Origin: Spirochaetaceae bacterium
Lineage (GTDB): Bacteria > Spirochaetota > Leptospiria > Leptospirales > Leptonemataceae
DNA length: 64,000 nt
Assembly (NCBI GenBank): GCA_002730875.1
Contig: PCBI01000002.1
Coordinates: 193,358-257,357 of the forward strand
Direction of reading: 5' to 3'
Below are positions 18,838-27,094 of this stretch, in pieces. How positions within the stretch are numbered: the stretch's first letter is position 1; every line of letters starts with the position of its first letter. The notes under the pieces are model-generated. The model had not been told where the DNA came from. It saw only the letters and a program-made list of their open reading frames with translations, and made no database searches. The position numbers and the translations under genes were made by a program.

Positions 18838-19120
18838 TTGCCTTTACATCAGGAATAAGGAAAACCGGGACGTGCCAGGACAACCAGGTGTCACTATCAG
18901 GACCGATTTCTTCGGTAGCAACCTGAGGTTTCATCATTGCCTTGCACAGGCAGGCCAGGCTGTGGTCTGGTATTTCGGTTCTTTGACCGCTCTCATCTAT
19001 ATAATAGCATGAAAACACGGAACTAACCCGGTGAACAGACCTGACCGGATATACGTATTCCGGATTAATCCCCGGGTCGGTTCTGTACAATTCTGTAATC
19101 TTTTTGCGCACCTGCGACAT
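18665..19120 (-). CDS. doubtful orphan ORF between the maltokinase and copper genes
   Basis: A minus-strand frame of about 152 aa from an ATG at 19120, with its last ~57 codons antisense to the end of the trehalose synthase-maltokinase gene. The part in the otherwise empty 18838-19120 gap reads like ordinary protein (KKITELYRTDPGINPEYVYP; CKAMMKPQVATEEIG) with codon use similar to real genes. It has no Shine-Dalgarno sequence, only an AT-rich lead. I do not recognise it. It may be a small orphan gene, a decayed gene truncated by the neighbour, or chance. Confidence 0.3.
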   Translation of the reverse strand: MSQVRKKITELYRTDPGINPEYVYPVRSVHRVSSVFSCYYIDESGQRTEIPDHSLACLCKAMMKPQVATEEIGPDSDTWLSWHVPVFLIPDVKAIKEKYTGPRSSEVLAIYSQVRKDPLCLHEHRAVHNSETAELAPPERCRATPAPDAFL

Positions 19121-19159
19121 TTTTTGTTGATCTTTATTTAAACCCTGTAAGGGTCTGTA

Positions 19160-21205
19160 ATGAGTGTTATGCGAAACAAAAAGAATATCCACGAATCATT
19201 GCCGGGCGAAAGCAAGAAGGACGTTCCCGGTCACATATATGAAAATGGTCCGCGAAGCAGGACAGGCGTGTTTTTGCGTTTGGCGGCTTTATCCCTGGCC
19301 GGCCTGTTGATTGGCGGCGCGGCCGCCCTTTGCGGCGATAGTTCCAATCTGGGCTATGTCCATGTGGATATGATCGATAACTCCTTTTCGCCGCAGTTAC
19401 AGCGAATCCACAAAGGAGGTACCATCGTTTTCAAGAACATTGGTAGAAATCCGCATAACGCCGTAGCAGTGGACAATTCCTGGACTACAGAAGATGATTT
19501 TGGCAGCCTCAACATGATGGGCGGCGACAAAGCCAGCGTAACCTATCCAGAAGAAGGCGTTTTCCCTTACTATTGTACATTTCATGCGACACCGGATCAG
19601 CGTGTGGGTATGGTAGGTACCATTGTCGTGGGCGATGTGGACTATCAGCCCCAGACTCATAGGAAAGTGGAGCCTGTAAGCGAATGGACCGGAGTGACCC
19701 GTCGGGTGCCTTCCCAGTATCCCACCATTCAGACCGCTGTGGATGCGGCAGATCCGGGAGATATGGTTCTGATCGCTCCCGGGGTTTATAAAGAAGAAGT
19801 AGTTGTTACCACGCCATCTTTGATTATTCGCGGCGAAGACCGTAACAAAGTCATTATCGACGGCGAGCACGTAAGAGGAAATGCAATCACCGTGGTAGGC
19901 GCCGATGGCGTGGCTATAGAAAACATGACCGCGCGAAATGCCGTTCTGAATGGCTTTTTCTGGACCAGCGTAGAAGGCTACCGGGGTTCGTATCTTACGG
20001 CATACAACAACGGGGATTATGGCGTGTATGCTTTTGATTCGGTGAACGGCGTCATTAAGCATTCCTATGCGTCGGGAAGTCCCGATTCTTCATTTTACAT
20101 TGGCCAGTGTTTTCCGTGCAAAGCTATCATACATGATATCGTAGCCGAGTATAGCGCTCTTGGTTACAGCGGTACCAATGCCGGCGGCGAACTCTATCTC
20201 ATAAACTCTATCTGGAAGAACAATATTGTGGGTCTTGCGCCCAATACCCTGGATAGCGAACTACTGCCTCCTCAGCGAGAAGCGACCATCTGGGGAAACG
20301 TTGTCCTTAATAACAATAACATCGAGGCTCCTTTTCTGGCACTCACCTGGCCTTCCTTTGGCAACGGCATCCTGGTGGCCGGCGGGCTGCGCAATCATAT
20401 AGAAAAGAACCTCATCATCAATCATCCGAATAACGGAATTGTGATGCTTCCGAACCTGCAGGAGAACCTCTGGCTTAGCCACGGTACAACGGTTAAAGAT
20501 AATGTGATTCTTGGATCCGGTCGCACAGATATCTCTTTGTCCGGTCCCATAAGTATGGGTAACTGCTTCTCCGGCAATTCTTACAGTACCACCATTCCCT
20601 TTGGGCTGGAACAATTCGCTGGATGCGATTCAAAGATTCGGGCCATGATGGGCGGCGATCTTTCCATGATGATGGGCGCATTGGCCATGATGATGGATGC
20701 CAAGCTCGGTAATTTTGAGGCCGGCGACTACAAGACCCAGCCCATCCCGGGCCCTCAGCCGGAAATGCCCGAGGAAATGAAAAAGAAAATCGAACCGGCC
20801 GTGTCACCTTTCGAGAGCCACAGTTATCTTCTGGAGAACGTGTCCTTCCATCCAGACGCCGAGAAATATCTGAATGAGTCTGTTGAAAGCGGATCCTACG
20901 TCGGGTCCATGCAAACCGTGATTCCAGGCAGTGTGCTGTCCTTCATCTACCATGTATTTGGATTTATGCTGCCGTTTGTAATCTATGCAAGCTGGACCTT
21001 TACTGCATTTCTGGACATGCATCAGAGGAAGGAGAGTAGTCTGGGCTGGACTGCCGGATTGATCCTGGTTCCCTTTCTGGGTTCCCTGGCCTATCATCTG
21101 AAGGGCGGTAGCACGTTGCCGGATTGGTTGCGAAGGTCCATGCTGATTTCTGGCGGAGGGGTGTTTCTGCTCGTATTGATGGTGGCAGTAGCGCTGGTGC
21201 TATGA
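19160..21205 (+). CDS. cupredoxin / NosD-like beta-helix / membrane-domain fusion protein
   Basis: 681 aa, probably exported and membrane-bound. Order: hydrophobic export segment (about 38-58); a plastocyanin-like cupredoxin (65-160) with type-1 copper ligands H99, C139, H142 and M151 (NPHNAV; YYCTFHATPDQRVGM); a right-handed parallel beta-helix of NosD/carbohydrate-binding type (about 170-490); a Met-rich segment (about 495-517, eight Met in MM, MMM and MMM runs) suited to Cu(I); then a C-terminal module with two or three membrane helices and the LPDWLRR motif. AAGGG precedes the ATG at 19160. It is probably the first gene of a copper operon. It likely binds, moves or donates copper outside the cytoplasm; the exact role is unknown. 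Confidence 0.8.
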   Translation: MSVMRNKKNIHESLPGESKKDVPGHIYENGPRSRTGVFLRLAALSLAGLLIGGAAALCGDSSNLGYVHVDMIDNSFSPQLQRIHKGGTIVFKNIGRNPHNAVAVDNSWTTEDDFGSLNMMGGDKASVTYPEEGVFPYYCTFHATPDQRVGMVGTIVVGDVDYQPQTHRKVEPVSEWTGVTRRVPSQYPTIQTAVDAADPGDMVLIAPGVYKEEVVVTTPSLIIRGEDRNKVIIDGEHVRGNAITVVGADGVAIENMTARNAVLNGFFWTSVEGYRGSYLTAYNNGDYGVYAFDSVNGVIKHSYASGSPDSSFYIGQCFPCKAIIHDIVAEYSALGYSGTNAGGELYLINSIWKNNIVGLAPNTLDSELLPPQREATIWGNVVLNNNNIEAPFLALTWPSFGNGILVAGGLRNHIEKNLIINHPNNGIVMLPNLQENLWLSHGTTVKDNVILGSGRTDISLSGPISMGNCFSGNSYSTTIPFGLEQFAGCDSKIRAMMGGDLSMMMGALAMMMDAKLGNFEAGDYKTQPIPGPQPEMPEEMKKKIEPAVSPFESHSYLLENVSFHPDAEKYLNESVESGSYVGSMQTVIPGSVLSFIYHVFGFMLPFVIYASWTFTAFLDMHQRKESSLGWTAGLILVPFLGSLAYHLKGGSTLPDWLRRSMLISGGGVFLLVLMVAVALVL

Positions 21206-21360
21206 TGGACTTTGGCCAAAACATACTCCGAGGAAAGGCCTGAAGCCGATGACAGATCGGTGGCCCGGAGCCAGCAGACTTTTCGGGGAATATCAGCAGA
21301 AAACTATTGGGAGAAAGGAAATCACAGAGCAATAAATCTTAGAACGATTTCGGGGGAATT

Positions 21361-21672
21361 ATGGAAAAGGCATTTGATAATCCTGGATTTATCCAGTTAC
21401 TACTAAACTTCTACGGATACTATGTTCCGTTTATCCTTCTGGCGGTATGGGCGCCCCTGGCGCTTTACGACCTGGCTCGTCGTCAGGATGTGGAAGGGAA
21501 GACCGGCGCGATCTGGGTGGGCGCCATTGTTGCCCTGCCTCTGGTGGGAGCGGGCGCCTATCATTTGATTGGAAAGAGTCAGCTTCCTACCTGGGTAAGG
21601 AATTATCTGGTTCTGGGCGGAGCCGGCGTACTGTTTCTTTTGATTCTAATCTCCAGCGTTTCCGGAACTTGA
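21361..21672 (+). CDS. small membrane protein, free copy of the upstream C-terminal membrane module
   Basis: 103 aa with about three hydrophobic helices (YYVPFILLAVWAPLALYD; GAIWVGAIVALPLVGAGAYH; YLVLGGAGVLFLLILI). It aligns along its length with the last ~90 residues of the beta-helix protein upstream: matching PF-I/V, W, AYHL and LPxW(L/V)R positions and the same spacing. The pattern also recalls the PLD-nuclease N-terminal membrane domain. Its TGA overlaps the TTG start of the multicopper oxidase, implying translational coupling. It is probably a membrane partner or anchor for the copper proteins. Confidence 0.75.
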   Translation: MEKAFDNPGFIQLLLNFYGYYVPFILLAVWAPLALYDLARRQDVEGKTGAIWVGAIVALPLVGAGAYHLIGKSQLPTWVRNYLVLGGAGVLFLLILISSVSGT

Positions 21673-22973
21673 ACCGTAAGGACTTCCTAAAGTGGTTGGG
21701 GGTAGGAAGCGCCGGCGCTGTTGCCGGTGGCGGACTGCTAAGCGTATTTAGACGCGGCGGAAGCACATTTCCCACCGGATATGGCTCTTCGCCGGCCAGC
21801 AACGATCCCACATGTCTGCCCGGGCAATCGGATCCCGTGGCTCAGCCGGGCACTTCCTTTCAGCCCACCTATCAATCCAGCCTGGGACCGGCGCAACCGG
21901 ATCCTTCCCGGGGACTGGACGTTATCGGAAACTCCTACGGAAGTATGGTTCATCCGCCCGCCGCTCTGGGAGGAAGCTACCTTGCCGCCTTCGAAAGAAA
22001 GCCAGTCCTTGCCAGCCTGGCAGCCATCAGCTACAACTCAAGGGCAACCGGTTCAAACGACTCGGGCATGGCCCGGACCGATGCGGGCCCGAATGGGGCG
22101 GAGGTCGGCTCCAATGGCCGGAAGAAACCGGCGGTTTGGAACCGAAAGAAAGAAAACGGGATACAATACACAGCCCTGTCTACCCGAGAATCGGGTTTGT
22201 TGCCGCCTCTTCGCGCGCCTACCGGTATCCGGGAGTTCACCGTCGACACTATCGAAAGGCCCTTGAACGTTGCTCATGGAACCATCTTCAACGCCTGGAC
22301 CTTCAATGGAACGGTTCCGGGCCCGGTGGTGCGGGCCACGGAAGGCGAAACTCTAAAGATTAATTTTCGAAACCTTACATCTGAGCCGCACTCTCTTCAC
22401 TTTCATGGAACCCATGACGTGAACTTTGACGGGTGGGAACCCATACCGGCCGGGAAGTCCACCGAATACATTATCAAAGCGGGGCCGGCTGGTGTGCACC
22501 CGTATCACTGCCACACAGCGCCCATTGCTGCGCATATCGCCAAAGGACTGTTTGGCGCATTGATTGTTGATCCGGCCCCGGGACGACCGCCCGCACGAGA
22601 AGTCGTTTTGATTTTGCATGGCTACGATCTGAGCGGGCGCGGCCGAAACGATCTTTTCTGCTGGAACGGTATTGCCGGGTATTACAGTCGCTATCCGATC
22701 AAGGTCAAAGTGAACGAACTGGTAAGGCTGTATGTCGTCAATATGGTGGAATACGATCCCATCGCCTCATTTCATCTTCATGCGCAGACGTTCGACGTTT
22801 ATCGCACCGGAACAAGAATGACTCCGGACGAGCACACGGATGTTGTTACTCTCGGCCAGACCGAAAGAGTAGTTCTGGAAATGCGGTTTCCGCGAAAGGG
22901 GCGCTATATGTTTCATCCGCATCAGTCCTATATGGCCGAGAAGGGAGCCATGGGCTGGATTGTGGCCGTGTAA
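21669..22973 (+). CDS. two-domain multicopper oxidase, nitrite-reductase-like layout
   Basis: About 434 aa from a TTG overlapping the previous stop. The N-terminus RKDFLKWLGVGSAGAVAGGG looks like a Tat-type signal but with RK in place of RR. About 165 residues of Pro/Ser/Gly-rich linker follow, then two cupredoxin domains. Copper ligand groups are visible: LHFHGTHD, YHCHTAPIAAHIAKGLFG, FHLHAQTF and MFHPHQSY. The Cys-His site has Leu where NirK has its axial Met, as in high-potential laccase-type sites. The reaction could be oxidation of Cu(I), a phenol or a metal, or nitrite reduction. A SCO copper chaperone follows, supporting metal loading nearby. Confidence 0.82.
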   Translation: MNRKDFLKWLGVGSAGAVAGGGLLSVFRRGGSTFPTGYGSSPASNDPTCLPGQSDPVAQPGTSFQPTYQSSLGPAQPDPSRGLDVIGNSYGSMVHPPAALGGSYLAAFERKPVLASLAAISYNSRATGSNDSGMARTDAGPNGAEVGSNGRKKPAVWNRKKENGIQYTALSTRESGLLPPLRAPTGIREFTVDTIERPLNVAHGTIFNAWTFNGTVPGPVVRATEGETLKINFRNLTSEPHSLHFHGTHDVNFDGWEPIPAGKSTEYIIKAGPAGVHPYHCHTAPIAAHIAKGLFGALIVDPAPGRPPAREVVLILHGYDLSGRGRNDLFCWNGIAGYYSRYPIKVKVNELVRLYVVNMVEYDPIASFHLHAQTFDVYRTGTRMTPDEHTDVVTLGQTERVVLEMRFPRKGRYMFHPHQSYMAEKGAMGWIVAV

Positions 22974-23003
22974 CGAAGGGAAGACGAATTCTACGATCCG
23001 AAC

Positions 23004-23030
23004 CATGCGCATCTGACCCATGCGCATCTG
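23004..23030 (+). repeat. 12-bp direct repeat, period 15
   Basis: CATGCGCATCTG occurs at 23004-23015 and 23019-23030 in the gap between the multicopper oxidase and SCO genes. It may be a small tandem duplication; no regulator site is recognised. Confidence 0.7.
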
Positions 23031-23193
23031 CAGCGTTTCTCCCGGGGAATCGAGTTGTCGCGGTAGAAGTCGGGCAGCGGTCATAGCCCGTGGCCGGAGC
23101 TAGATATGAAAAACTATTTGGCCAGATCAGGGGCCCGGGCAGCGCAAGAACCGGCGATAAAGAGAAAGCAGAGCAGAATGAATGAGGGAAACA

Positions 23194-23814
23194 ATGACTG
23201 ATCAAAAGAAATGGGTATGGCCGTCGGCGCTTCTGCTAATCTTTGCTCTGGCGGGATTCTGGATTACGCGATCTTACTTGCAGGATGCGCGATCGCTCCA
23301 GCGACCGGCGCGGCAGTTACAGAGTTTTCAGCAGGTAGAGTTGATGGACAGCAAAAGCCGGACAGTGCCGCTGCAACGCTACACAGGCCAGCCCAAAATA
23401 CTCTATCTGGGGTACAGCCACTGTCCGGATATGTGCCCCATGGCCCTATCGAATCTCAGTCGGGCGTTAAAGCAGGAGCCCGAACTACAAACCAGAATTC
23501 AGACGATTTTCGTAAGCGTGGATCCGGAAAGAGATAGTCCGGATCAACTCGGACGGTATGAAAAGCAGTTTGCGCCTTTGCGACTGGCCGCGCTCACCGG
23601 AACCGAAGAACAGGTTCAGCTTCTGGCCACCGATCTGGGCGCTCGTTACGAAAAGGCTCAGGCAACACCTGGAACCAGTATGGGCGAATACGGGGTGAAT
23701 CATTCGTTGCTCTTCTATTTCATTGACGAAGAGAACCGGCTGGTGGCTACAACCCCTTCGGGCATTAGCCCGGATGCGATTCTGGATGCTATCAAATTGC
23801 ATCTTATAGATTAA
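23194..23814 (+). CDS. SCO1/SenC-family copper chaperone
   Basis: About 206 aa. A single N-terminal membrane anchor (7-25) precedes a periplasmic thioredoxin-fold domain. The copper/redox site is CPDMCP (C77, C81) with the distant His ligand H170 (GVNHSLLFYF). SCO proteins deliver copper to cupredoxin-type centres such as CuA of cytochrome oxidase or, here, more likely to the oxidase and cupredoxin encoded upstream. The ATG at 23194 has AGGG seven bases upstream; an ATG at 23182 is possible but that AGGG lies inside its coding part. It follows the oxidase by about 220 nt. Confidence 0.9.
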   Translation: MTDQKKWVWPSALLLIFALAGFWITRSYLQDARSLQRPARQLQSFQQVELMDSKSRTVPLQRYTGQPKILYLGYSHCPDMCPMALSNLSRALKQEPELQTRIQTIFVSVDPERDSPDQLGRYEKQFAPLRLAALTGTEEQVQLLATDLGARYEKAQATPGTSMGEYGVNHSLLFYFIDEENRLVATTPSGISPDAILDAIKLHLID

Positions 23815-23952
23815 TCTGTTGAATGGCCAGTTTGGATTCCAGGGCGAGTCTTCGCAAAACGGAACGGACAGCTTTAACAACATTGCAGCGGCGCTCCGAG
23901 ATATGGAAGCGGACGGGTCGCAGGCTGATTGAGCCGCCTCAGAGAAAGCAAA

Positions 23953-24009
23953 AAACCGCTACAGGAACCATGCCCACCGAAGCCTCTTTTCTGAGAGGCT
24001 TGGCGGTTT
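23953..24009 (-). terminator. nested hairpin, probable terminator of the transporter-cyclase gene
   Basis: An inner perfect stem AGCCTCT (23981-23987) / AGAGGCT (23994-24000) sits inside an outer stem AAACCGC (23953-23959) / GCGGTTT (24003-24009). On the minus strand the outer stem is followed by a T-run, as expected after the gene ending at 24008, whose stop codon lies in the stem. It may also terminate the SCO transcript from the other side. Confidence 0.6.
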
Positions 24010-26074
24010 AGATGGCGGCCGCTGAAGGCTGTCGCATTCCCTCCAGAAAGTAGGTGAATACGTTTCCCTTTCCTTTGAGTTCCACCGTTCCCCGCTTCTC
24101 CAGGATAAACTCATCGCGCAAGAAATCGGCCGTCTGCTCTGAAATATGAATTCTGCCGGGAAGACTGTGGGATTCCAGGCGACTGGCCACGTTTACCGAA
24201 TCGCCCCACACATCGTAGATGAACTTCTTTTCGCCAATGACTCCGGCCACCACCGGACCGGTGTGCATGCCAACGCGGAGCTGTAACCGGGTTCCATCCT
24301 TGAATCGAAACTTGCCGATTTCTTTCATTATATCCAGGGCGAACCGCGCCACCGACGATGCATGCTCGGGCATGAAGTTGGGAAGCCCGCCCACTACCAT
24401 ATAGGCATCGCCTATGGTCTTGATCTTCTCCAGTCTATGCGTATCCGTTAAGCGGTCGAAGACCGAGAACACTCGATTTAGAATCTCGATAATCTGATGT
24501 GGCTGTCTGGATTCGGCCAGATTTGTGAAGCCGACGATATCGGCGAATAGTATGGTCACTTCTCGGGAGCTTTGTGCGATGACCTTCTTCTGAGATTTCA
24601 GTTCCTGTGCTACCGGTTCTGGCAGGATATTCAGGAGCAGTTTTTCCGCTCGGTTCTGTTCCAGGGCGATGGTCTCGAACGCTTCCTCGATGGATCGGCG
24701 GGTTTCCTCGTTCTCGCGCATGATGGCGCGAACCCTTCCCAGAACTTCATTGTAACGCTCGGCGATTTGTCCTACCTCGGTGAAGGGCTCTACCGGCACA
24801 TCGAAGCTAAGATCGCCGGTTTTCTTCTGATGATCCATAACCAGAAATAGATCTACCAGATCTGTGCGAGCCTTGTGTTCTGAGATATTCAGTCCTTCCC
24901 GTTCCTCGTCCACGCTAACCCGCAATGGAAAGATTCGGTTTAACGTCCATAGAAGTAGAAAGGTAATCAAGAAGGCGCTACTTCCAATGGACACAATGCC
25001 CAGGGCCTGGACTCCCAGCTGATCCCAGAAATCTAAATCCGTACCCAGGATGGTTTTATCGCCGAACAGAGCCACGGCCAGCGTTCCCCAGATACCGGCC
25101 ATCAGGTGGACTGGAATGGCGCCCACGGCGTCGTCGATCTGCAGTTTTTCCAAAAGCATTTCGCAGGGTCTTACCAGCGCGCCGCCCACGGCGCCGATCA
25201 AGACGGCTTCCGTGGCCGTTACTGCATGACAACCCGCAGTAATGGAAACCAGGCCGGCCAGGGATCCATTCAAAGGGGCGGTGGCCTCCGGATATCGATG
25301 CAAAGCCCAACCTACGATCAGGGAAACCAAAAGTCCTGCTCCCGCAGCGAGAAGCGTTTTCATTACAATCGGAGCCACGGAAGCATTCATGGCCATGGAG
25401 CTTCCGCCATTGAAACCAATCCACCCGAACCAGAGTATGATTCCTCCGAGCATAGCCATGGGCAGGTTGCCGGGATTGATCTTCTGAACCTGGCCGTTTA
25501 CAAAGCGGCCGGCTCGAGGACCGATTACCAGCAGCGCGGCCAGCGCCACCCATCCGCCTACGCTGTGCACTACGGTGGACCCCGCATAGTCCACGAACCC
25601 TTTGGACTCCAACCAGCCCGCCGCGTTGTCGGCAAACAAGCCGTGCCAGGCCCAGTGACCCAGCACCGGATAAATGATCAGGGAAACCAGCGCAGTCACG
25701 ACCAGATACCCCTGGAACTTTAATCGTTCCGCTACGGCCCCCGAAACGATAGTAGCGGCCGTTCCGCAAAACGCCAACTGGAACACGAAGAAACCTGGAC
25801 TGGCGCCATCAGCGTCGCCGGTAAACTCCGGGGCAAACTCTCCGGTTCCCAGGACGCCGGCCAGGCTGGGGCCGAACATGAATCCGAAACCCAGAAGCCA
25901 GAAGGTCATGGTAGCCAGGCCAAAGTCCGTGATGTTCTTTATCGCAACATTTATGGAGTTCTTGCTGCGTGTGAGTCCGGATTCCAGGCACAGAAAACCG
26001 GCCTGCATGAACAGCACCAGGGCAGCCGAGATCAGCACCAATAATGAGTCCAGCGAGGCAGAGACAGGATTCAT
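24008..26074 (-). CDS. ammonium transporter fused to class III adenylate cyclase
   Basis: 688 aa. Residues 1-385 are an Amt/Rh ammonium channel: pore histidines H170 (STVVHSVGG) and H323 (IPVHLMAGIWG), FQLAFCG gate region (98-104), WAWHG and FNGGSSMA. Residues ~388-500 form a helical linker resembling HAMP/signalling helix. Residues ~503-680 are a complete class III cyclase: metal Asp512 and Asp556 (FADIVGFT, IGDAYM), adenine-selecting K552 and D621, and transition-state N628 and R632 (WGDSVNVASR). The K/D pair points to ATP, so cAMP rather than cGMP. GGAGG precedes the ATG. No GlnK/PII gene is adjacent. It probably reports external ammonium by changing cAMP. Confidence 0.93.
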   Translation of the reverse strand: MNPVSASLDSLLVLISAALVLFMQAGFLCLESGLTRSKNSINVAIKNITDFGLATMTFWLLGFGFMFGPSLAGVLGTGEFAPEFTGDADGASPGFFVFQLAFCGTAATIVSGAVAERLKFQGYLVVTALVSLIIYPVLGHWAWHGLFADNAAGWLESKGFVDYAGSTVVHSVGGWVALAALLVIGPRAGRFVNGQVQKINPGNLPMAMLGGIILWFGWIGFNGGSSMAMNASVAPIVMKTLLAAGAGLLVSLIVGWALHRYPEATAPLNGSLAGLVSITAGCHAVTATEAVLIGAVGGALVRPCEMLLEKLQIDDAVGAIPVHLMAGIWGTLAVALFGDKTILGTDLDFWDQLGVQALGIVSIGSSAFLITFLLLWTLNRIFPLRVSVDEEREGLNISEHKARTDLVDLFLVMDHQKKTGDLSFDVPVEPFTEVGQIAERYNEVLGRVRAIMRENEETRRSIEEAFETIALEQNRAEKLLLNILPEPVAQELKSQKKVIAQSSREVTILFADIVGFTNLAESRQPHQIIEILNRVFSVFDRLTDTHRLEKIKTIGDAYMVVGGLPNFMPEHASSVARFALDIMKEIGKFRFKDGTRLQLRVGMHTGPVVAGVIGEKKFIYDVWGDSVNVASRLESHSLPGRIHISEQTADFLRDEFILEKRGTVELKGKGNVFTYFLEGMRQPSAAAI

Positions 26075-26282
26075 GGATTCCTCCAGCGGGATGCTTCTAT
26101 TTCCGGTGTTGTGCTGCTGGTTTCAGCCAGCTGCCAGTTGTTTGTACAACAGGTTCCGCCAATCCAAAAATATGCCCTTCTAGATGCACATTGTGTACCA
26201 GAATGACGGGTTGCCAGCTTTCCAGGCCGAGCTCTGAAAATGCTTTGCCTGCACTCTGGCAACCGTTTGGCTGAGACTATCC

Positions 26283-26894
26283 ATGGCGCATTCAAGGGGA
26301 AGGACAGGGCAGGCTCCCGTGCGGGTTCGAGCCGATGCGGGCCGGAGCTACATTGCTCCCGGAATACTCGGCGTATTTTTAGCGCTTCTTACCGTCGGGC
26401 TCCCTGCATGCGGGGCTCCTGGATCTTCGGACGAGCGCTGCCGCCAACTCGCCGCAGGGATTGAGCCCATTCTGACAGATCTTGAAATTCCCGATAGCTC
26501 AATGGAACAAAACAGCGCCGGGCCGTTTGGCTGTATCATGAACATTACCATTCAGAAGCGCATTGGATCCAGCGAAGCCTATGTATTCGAGACTCTGCAA
26601 CTGCGCGTTATTTCGGATCGTAAACTGCTACAGTCCGAATGGGCCCTTCTCGAGGATCAATCCATCGTGAATGTACGCTATCGTGGGCATCCGGAAGATC
26701 CTCAGTCTCTACAATGGCTCGTAGAACATGAAAATGAGGATGCCTTTGCTTACTGGGGCGCACGAAAAACGAAAAATGCCCTGATCATTCATTCCACGGA
26801 ATCCGACTCGCGCCGAAAAGCGGTTCTTTCCCGGAAGGGGACGGAGCTTTTTGCGCGAATCCTTTCTATGCTGAATGAAGACGAAACCAGATGA
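26283..26894 (+). CDS. putative lipoprotein of unknown function
   Basis: 203 aa. After a basic 20-residue lead comes a hydrophobic stretch ending in the lipobox-like GLPACG, so the mature protein would be lipid-anchored. The mature part is an alpha/beta-like domain (GCIMNITIQKRIG; FETLQLRVISDRKLLQSEWALL; KNALIIHSTES). I do not recognise it. It is divergent from the transporter-cyclase gene and starts 208 nt from it. A 16-bp tandem repeat begins at its stop codon. A start nearer the hydrophobic segment is possible. Confidence 0.6.
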   Translation: MAHSRGRTGQAPVRVRADAGRSYIAPGILGVFLALLTVGLPACGAPGSSDERCRQLAAGIEPILTDLEIPDSSMEQNSAGPFGCIMNITIQKRIGSSEAYVFETLQLRVISDRKLLQSEWALLEDQSIVNVRYRGHPEDPQSLQWLVEHENEDAFAYWGARKTKNALIIHSTESDSRRKAVLSRKGTELFARILSMLNEDETR

Positions 26895-26952
26895 ATGGAA
26901 AGCTAGATGAATTCGGAGCCAGGTGAATGCAAAGCCACGTGAATCGAACCGA
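26889..26952 (+). repeat. four tandem imperfect 16-bp repeats at a stop codon
   Basis: Four consecutive units share ARxTGAATxxxxAxCx: AGATGAATGGAAAGCT, AGATGAATTCGGAGCC, AGGTGAATGCAAAGCC, ACGTGAATCGAACCGA. The first contains the TGA stop of the lipoprotein gene. Confidence 0.75.
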
Positions 26953-27094
26953 GATAGGCAATCGGAGCCCCGGCGCCGCCATTTTTTTGCCGTACGTGCA
27001 AGCTTAATATCGAGCATCAAGGTTCAGTCGGAGGCTGTGTCCGAATGCCTGGCGGCCTGCTGCCGGTAGTAATGGCGGGCCCGAAAAATAGCGG

